From the NCBI RefSeq assembly GCF_001428665.1, contig NZ_LMIJ01000014.1, forward strand, positions 1 to 64,000: a stretch of 64,000 bases of DNA, read 5' to 3'. This DNA is from Acidovorax sp. Root219 (GTDB lineage Bacteria; Pseudomonadota; Gammaproteobacteria; Burkholderiales; Burkholderiaceae_C). The notes beneath the pieces were generated by a model. That model was not told where the DNA came from. It made no database searches and saw only the letters and a program-made list of their open reading frames with translations. Both the position numbers and the translations under genes were made by a program. Within the stretch, counting starts at the first letter, position 1. Each line of letters begins with the position of its first letter. This document shows positions 61,620 to 64,000 of the stretch, piece after piece.

Positions 61620-62123
61620 TCAGGCAGCGCCGGCCGCGAATGTGAGCGACAGGCCGTTCATGCAGTAGCGCAGGCCGGTGGGCTGGGGGCCGTCGTTGAA
61701 CACATGGCCCAGGTGGCCGCCGCAGCGGCGGCAGTGCGCCTCGGTGCGCGCCATGCCCAGGGTGCGGTCAGTGCGCGTGGCCACGGCATTGTCCAGCGGC
61801 TTCCAGAAGCTGGGCCAGCCGGTGCCGCTGTCGAACTTGGTCTTGGAAGAAAACAGCGGCAGGGCGCAGCCCGCGCAGGCGAAGGTGCCGGCGCGGTGCT
61901 CCTGGTTGAGCGGGCTGCTGCCGGGCCGCTCGGTGTTTTCGTGGCGCAGCACGGCGTATTGCGCGGGCGTGAGCTTGGCGCGCCACTGGGCGTCGGTGAG
62001 GGTCACCTCGAAAACCTCGCTGGTGGCGGCTGCTGCCGGGGCGCGGCGCGGCGAGAACCAGGCGGCCAGGGCCAGTGCGCTGGCGCTGCCGGTGAACAGG
62101 AGATGGCGGCGGGTGGTGGTCAT
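61620..62123 (-). CDS. msrB: Exported peptide methionine sulfoxide reductase B
   Basis: A 167-residue enzyme for the R-epimer. A Tat-like signal (T-T-R-R-H-L-L-F-T-G) leads to export. Zinc ligands Cys83, Cys86, Cys131 and Cys134 (F-A-C-A-G-C, H-C-R-R-C), G-W-P-S-F and catalytic Cys154 in L-R-Y-C-M-N-G-L-S-L; Met-Asn-Gly replaces the usual Ile-Asn-Ser after the catalytic Cys. First gene of the minus-strand operon msrB-dipZ-msrA. Confidence 0.93.
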   Translation of the reverse strand: MTTTRRHLLFTGSASALALAAWFSPRRAPAAAATSEVFEVTLTDAQWRAKLTPAQYAVLRHENTERPGSSPLNQEHRAGTFACAGCALPLFSSKTKFDSGTGWPSFWKPLDNAVATRTDRTLGMARTEAHCRRCGGHLGHVFNDGPQPTGLRYCMNGLSLTFAAGAA

Positions 62124-62266
62124 GGGGTCCTCGGTCGGTAGGGGGTTGGCCGGAGCTTAGGCCGGGCTCCATCGCGAAGTCCTCACGCAAACTTCAATAA
62201 TTCGTGATAACTCGGCAGGCTGCGATTGCGCACAATGCTGGGCATCCCTCGCTTACCTGCCTTTTC

Positions 62267-62992
62267 ATGTCCATACCCCCCTCCAAACGCGTGCTGCTGG
62301 TCGAAGACGATGCCCATATCGCCGACCTGCTGACCATGCACCTGCGCGACGAAGGGCTGCAGGTCGTGCATTGCGCGCGGGGCGACGACGGCCTGGAGCA
62401 GCTCACGCGCGGCGGCGAATGGGACGCGCTGGTGCTGGACCTGATGCTGCCCGGGGTGGATGGCCTGGAAATCTGCCGGCGCGCCCGCGCCATGCCGCGC
62501 TACGTGCCCATCATCATCATCAGCGCGCGGGCCAGCGAGGTGCACCGCATCCTGGGCCTGGAGATCGGCGCCGACGACTACCTGCCCAAGCCGTTCTCGG
62601 TGCTCGAACTCGTGGCCCGCGTGCGGGCCTTGCTGCGCCGGGCCGAGGCCATGGCGCAGAACGCGCGCCAGCAGGCGGGCAGCCTGTCGGTGGCCGGCCT
62701 GGCCATGGACCCCGTGGCGCGCGACGCGCGGCTCGCAGGCCAGCGCCTCGACCTGACGCCGCGCGAATTCGACCTCCTGTACTTCTTTGCGCGCCAGCCG
62801 GGCAAGGTGTTCTCACGCATGGATCTGCTCAATGCCGTGTGGGGCTACCAGCACGAGGGCTATGAGCACACGGTCAACACCCACATCAACCGCCTGCGTG
62901 CCAAGATCGAGGCCGACCCGGCCCAGCCGGCGCGCATCCTCACCGTATGGGGGCGCGGCTACAAGTTCGCCAGCCCCGAGGGCACGCCATGA
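62267..62992 (+). CDS. Response regulator, OmpR family
   Basis: A 241-residue regulator, ATG 62267. Receiver: V-E-D-D-A near residue 13, phospho-acceptor in L-V-L-D-L-M-L-P-G-V-D-G, and K-P-F-S-V-L-E-L. Winged-helix domain: L-D-L-T-P-R-E-F-D-L-L-Y-F-F and V-N-T-H-I-N-R-L-R-A-K-I. Its stop overlaps the kinase start (ATGA). Divergent from msrB with 143 bases between, so it may control the methionine sulfoxide repair operon. Confidence 0.92.
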   Translation: MSIPPSKRVLLVEDDAHIADLLTMHLRDEGLQVVHCARGDDGLEQLTRGGEWDALVLDLMLPGVDGLEICRRARAMPRYVPIIIISARASEVHRILGLEIGADDYLPKPFSVLELVARVRALLRRAEAMAQNARQQAGSLSVAGLAMDPVARDARLAGQRLDLTPREFDLLYFFARQPGKVFSRMDLLNAVWGYQHEGYEHTVNTHINRLRAKIEADPAQPARILTVWGRGYKFASPEGTP

Positions 62993-64000
62993 GACTCACC
63001 CTGACGCAGCGGCTGTCGCTGGTTTTCGCCGTGCTGCTGCTGGTGTGCAGCGGCACCTCGGCCTGGATGCAGGTGCGCTCCAACCGCATGCACGAGCTGG
63101 AGGTGGTGCAGGGCCTCTCGCGCGACCTGGCCGAAAGCATTGCCCGCGACGCCCAGCTCACCGATGCCAATGGCCTCATGCCCGATGCCGTGCGCAAGCT
63201 GTTCAGCCAGCTCATGGTGGTCAACCCGAGTGTGGAGGTGTACCTGCTCGAACCCGATGGCCGCATTGCCGGCCACGCCGCACCCGAGGGCCGGCTGCGC
63301 CGCGACCGCATCGATCTGGCGCCCGTGCGCCGAATGATCGATGGTGCGCCGCTGCCCATCCTGGCCGACGACCCACGCAGCACCGATGGGCGCAAGGTCT
63401 TCAGCGCCGCGCCGCTGCGCGTGCATGGGCGCGACGTGGGCTTCATCTACGTGGTGCTGCTCGGTGAGGCGCACGACCTGGTGGCGGCGCAGGGCTCCAC
63501 CAACGCGGTGCTGACCACGGCGCTGTGGTCCATCGCCATGGTGGCGCTGCTGTGCCTGGCGGCGGGCCTCGTGGCCTTCACCCTGATCACGCGGCCGCTG
63601 CGCCGCCTGACCGACACCGTGCGCCATTTCGACATGACCGGTGCGCCGCCGCCCATGCCGGCACCGGCGCCGGCCCCTGCAGACAGCCGCGACGAGATCG
63701 CCGTGCTCGGCGCCGCCTACCGCCAGATGGTGGCGCGCATCGGCGAGCAATGGCAGGTGCTCAGCCGCCAGGACCAGGAGCGCCGTGAGCTCATCGCCAA
63801 TGTCTCGCACGACCTGCGCACGCCGCTGTCCTCGCTGCACGGCTACCTGGAGACCCTGCTGCTCAAGGACGCCACGCTGCAGCCGGCCGAGCGCCGGCGC
63901 TACCTGGGCATCGCCCTGGACCAGAGCCGCAAGGTGGGCGCGCTGGCGCAAAGCCTGTTCGAGCTGGCGCGGCTCGAATACGGCTTTGTCCAGCCAGAGG
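62989..64000 (+). CDS. Sensor histidine kinase (3' end beyond window)
   Basis: At least 337 residues, open at the right edge. ATG 62989 overlaps the regulator's stop. Membrane spans near residues 8-26 and 172-195, with a periplasmic domain of about 145 residues between, then HAMP (T-R-P-L-R-R-L-T), a Pro/Ala linker, and H-box R-E-L-I-A-N-V-S-H-D-L-R-T-P-L-S-S-L-H-G. The ATPase domain lies outside the window. Sensor for the divergent msr operon is the leading guess; signal unknown. Confidence 0.9.
   Translation, partial: MRLTLTQRLSLVFAVLLLVCSGTSAWMQVRSNRMHELEVVQGLSRDLAESIARDAQLTDANGLMPDAVRKLFSQLMVVNPSVEVYLLEPDGRIAGHAAPEGRLRRDRIDLAPVRRMIDGAPLPILADDPRSTDGRKVFSAAPLRVHGRDVGFIYVVLLGEAHDLVAAQGSTNAVLTTALWSIAMVALLCLAAGLVAFTLITRPLRRLTDTVRHFDMTGAPPPMPAPAPAPADSRDEIAVLGAAYRQMVARIGEQWQVLSRQDQERRELIANVSHDLRTPLSSLHGYLETLLLKDATLQPAERRRYLGIALDQSRKVGALAQSLFELARLEYGFVQPE

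Noticed and set aside
59770-61668. Long plus-strand frame opposite dipZ
   Set aside because: Antisense to a multi-domain gene with CcdA and thioredoxin motifs; low-complexity product.
1-64000. CRISPR arrays, tRNA or rRNA genes, integrase or transposase genes
   Set aside because: None seen on reading both strands; the only regular short array is the 6-base repeat at 19604, which has no spacers.

Overview
The window is GC-rich and has no tRNA, rRNA, integrase or transposase that I can recognise. Protein style points to a beta-proteobacterium of the Comamonadaceae (Acidovorax/Comamonas/Delftia-like): Bug-type TTT binding proteins, DUF4148 proteins, CzcI, CadR and CopI-type cupredoxins. This is inferred from protein families only; no search was run.

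Region 1 (1-4820) is accessory DNA. It holds a mobile-mystery-protein-A-like regulator, a hypothetical protein facing an XRE regulator, and a tight group of two metallophosphoesterases around a small AbrB-like protein, followed by a HAD hydrolase.

Region 2 (4974-31735) is a copper/silver resistance block plus a cadmium/zinc/lead module. Copper parts: the Cu(I) ATPase copA with divergent copZ-cueR; a periplasmic operon (small exported protein, TolC-like lipoprotein, multicopper oxidase, CopI cupredoxin, CusF-like protein); the copRS two-component system; DUF4148 proteins; a Cys-rich four-helix copper-storage protein, a DUF305 protein and a YHS/HMBD copper ATPase; and cusCBA. A DsbB/DsbA pair follows, then a Cd/Zn/Pb ATPase divergent from cadR.

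Region 3 (31739-43942) is a Czc module: a czcRS-like two-component system, a DUF4148 protein, czcI, czcCBA, a small periplasmic protein resembling the extra domain of CzcB, a czcD-type CDF exporter and a lipoprotein, closed by another DUF4148 repeat protein. Region 4 (44300-47778) carries a plasmid-type KfrA-like coiled-coil protein and a subtilisin-like protease.

Region 5 (47891-64000) looks like ordinary chromosome. It has an EamA transporter with a long His-rich tail, a methyltransferase, an H-NS-like protein, a TetR-controlled acyl-CoA cluster (SDR, saccharopine-dehydrogenase-like protein, acyl-CoA synthetase, SCP-x-type thiolase), a Fur-family regulator, a Lys-tailed SDR, a Bug protein, and a periplasmic methionine sulfoxide repair operon (msrB, dipZ, msrA) divergent from a two-component system whose kinase runs off the window.

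Two regulatory networks can be read directly. A MerR/CueR-type core (TTGCCMCCGTGWCAA-like) sits before copA, copZ, cueR and the second copper ATPase. A second box (ATTACR-N4-TGTMAT) sits before copRS/the copper efflux operon, before czcRS and before four of the five DUF4148-like genes. The DUF4148 proteins seem to be a recurring, uncharacterised periplasmic component of the metal response, and are the best candidate here for undescribed biology.
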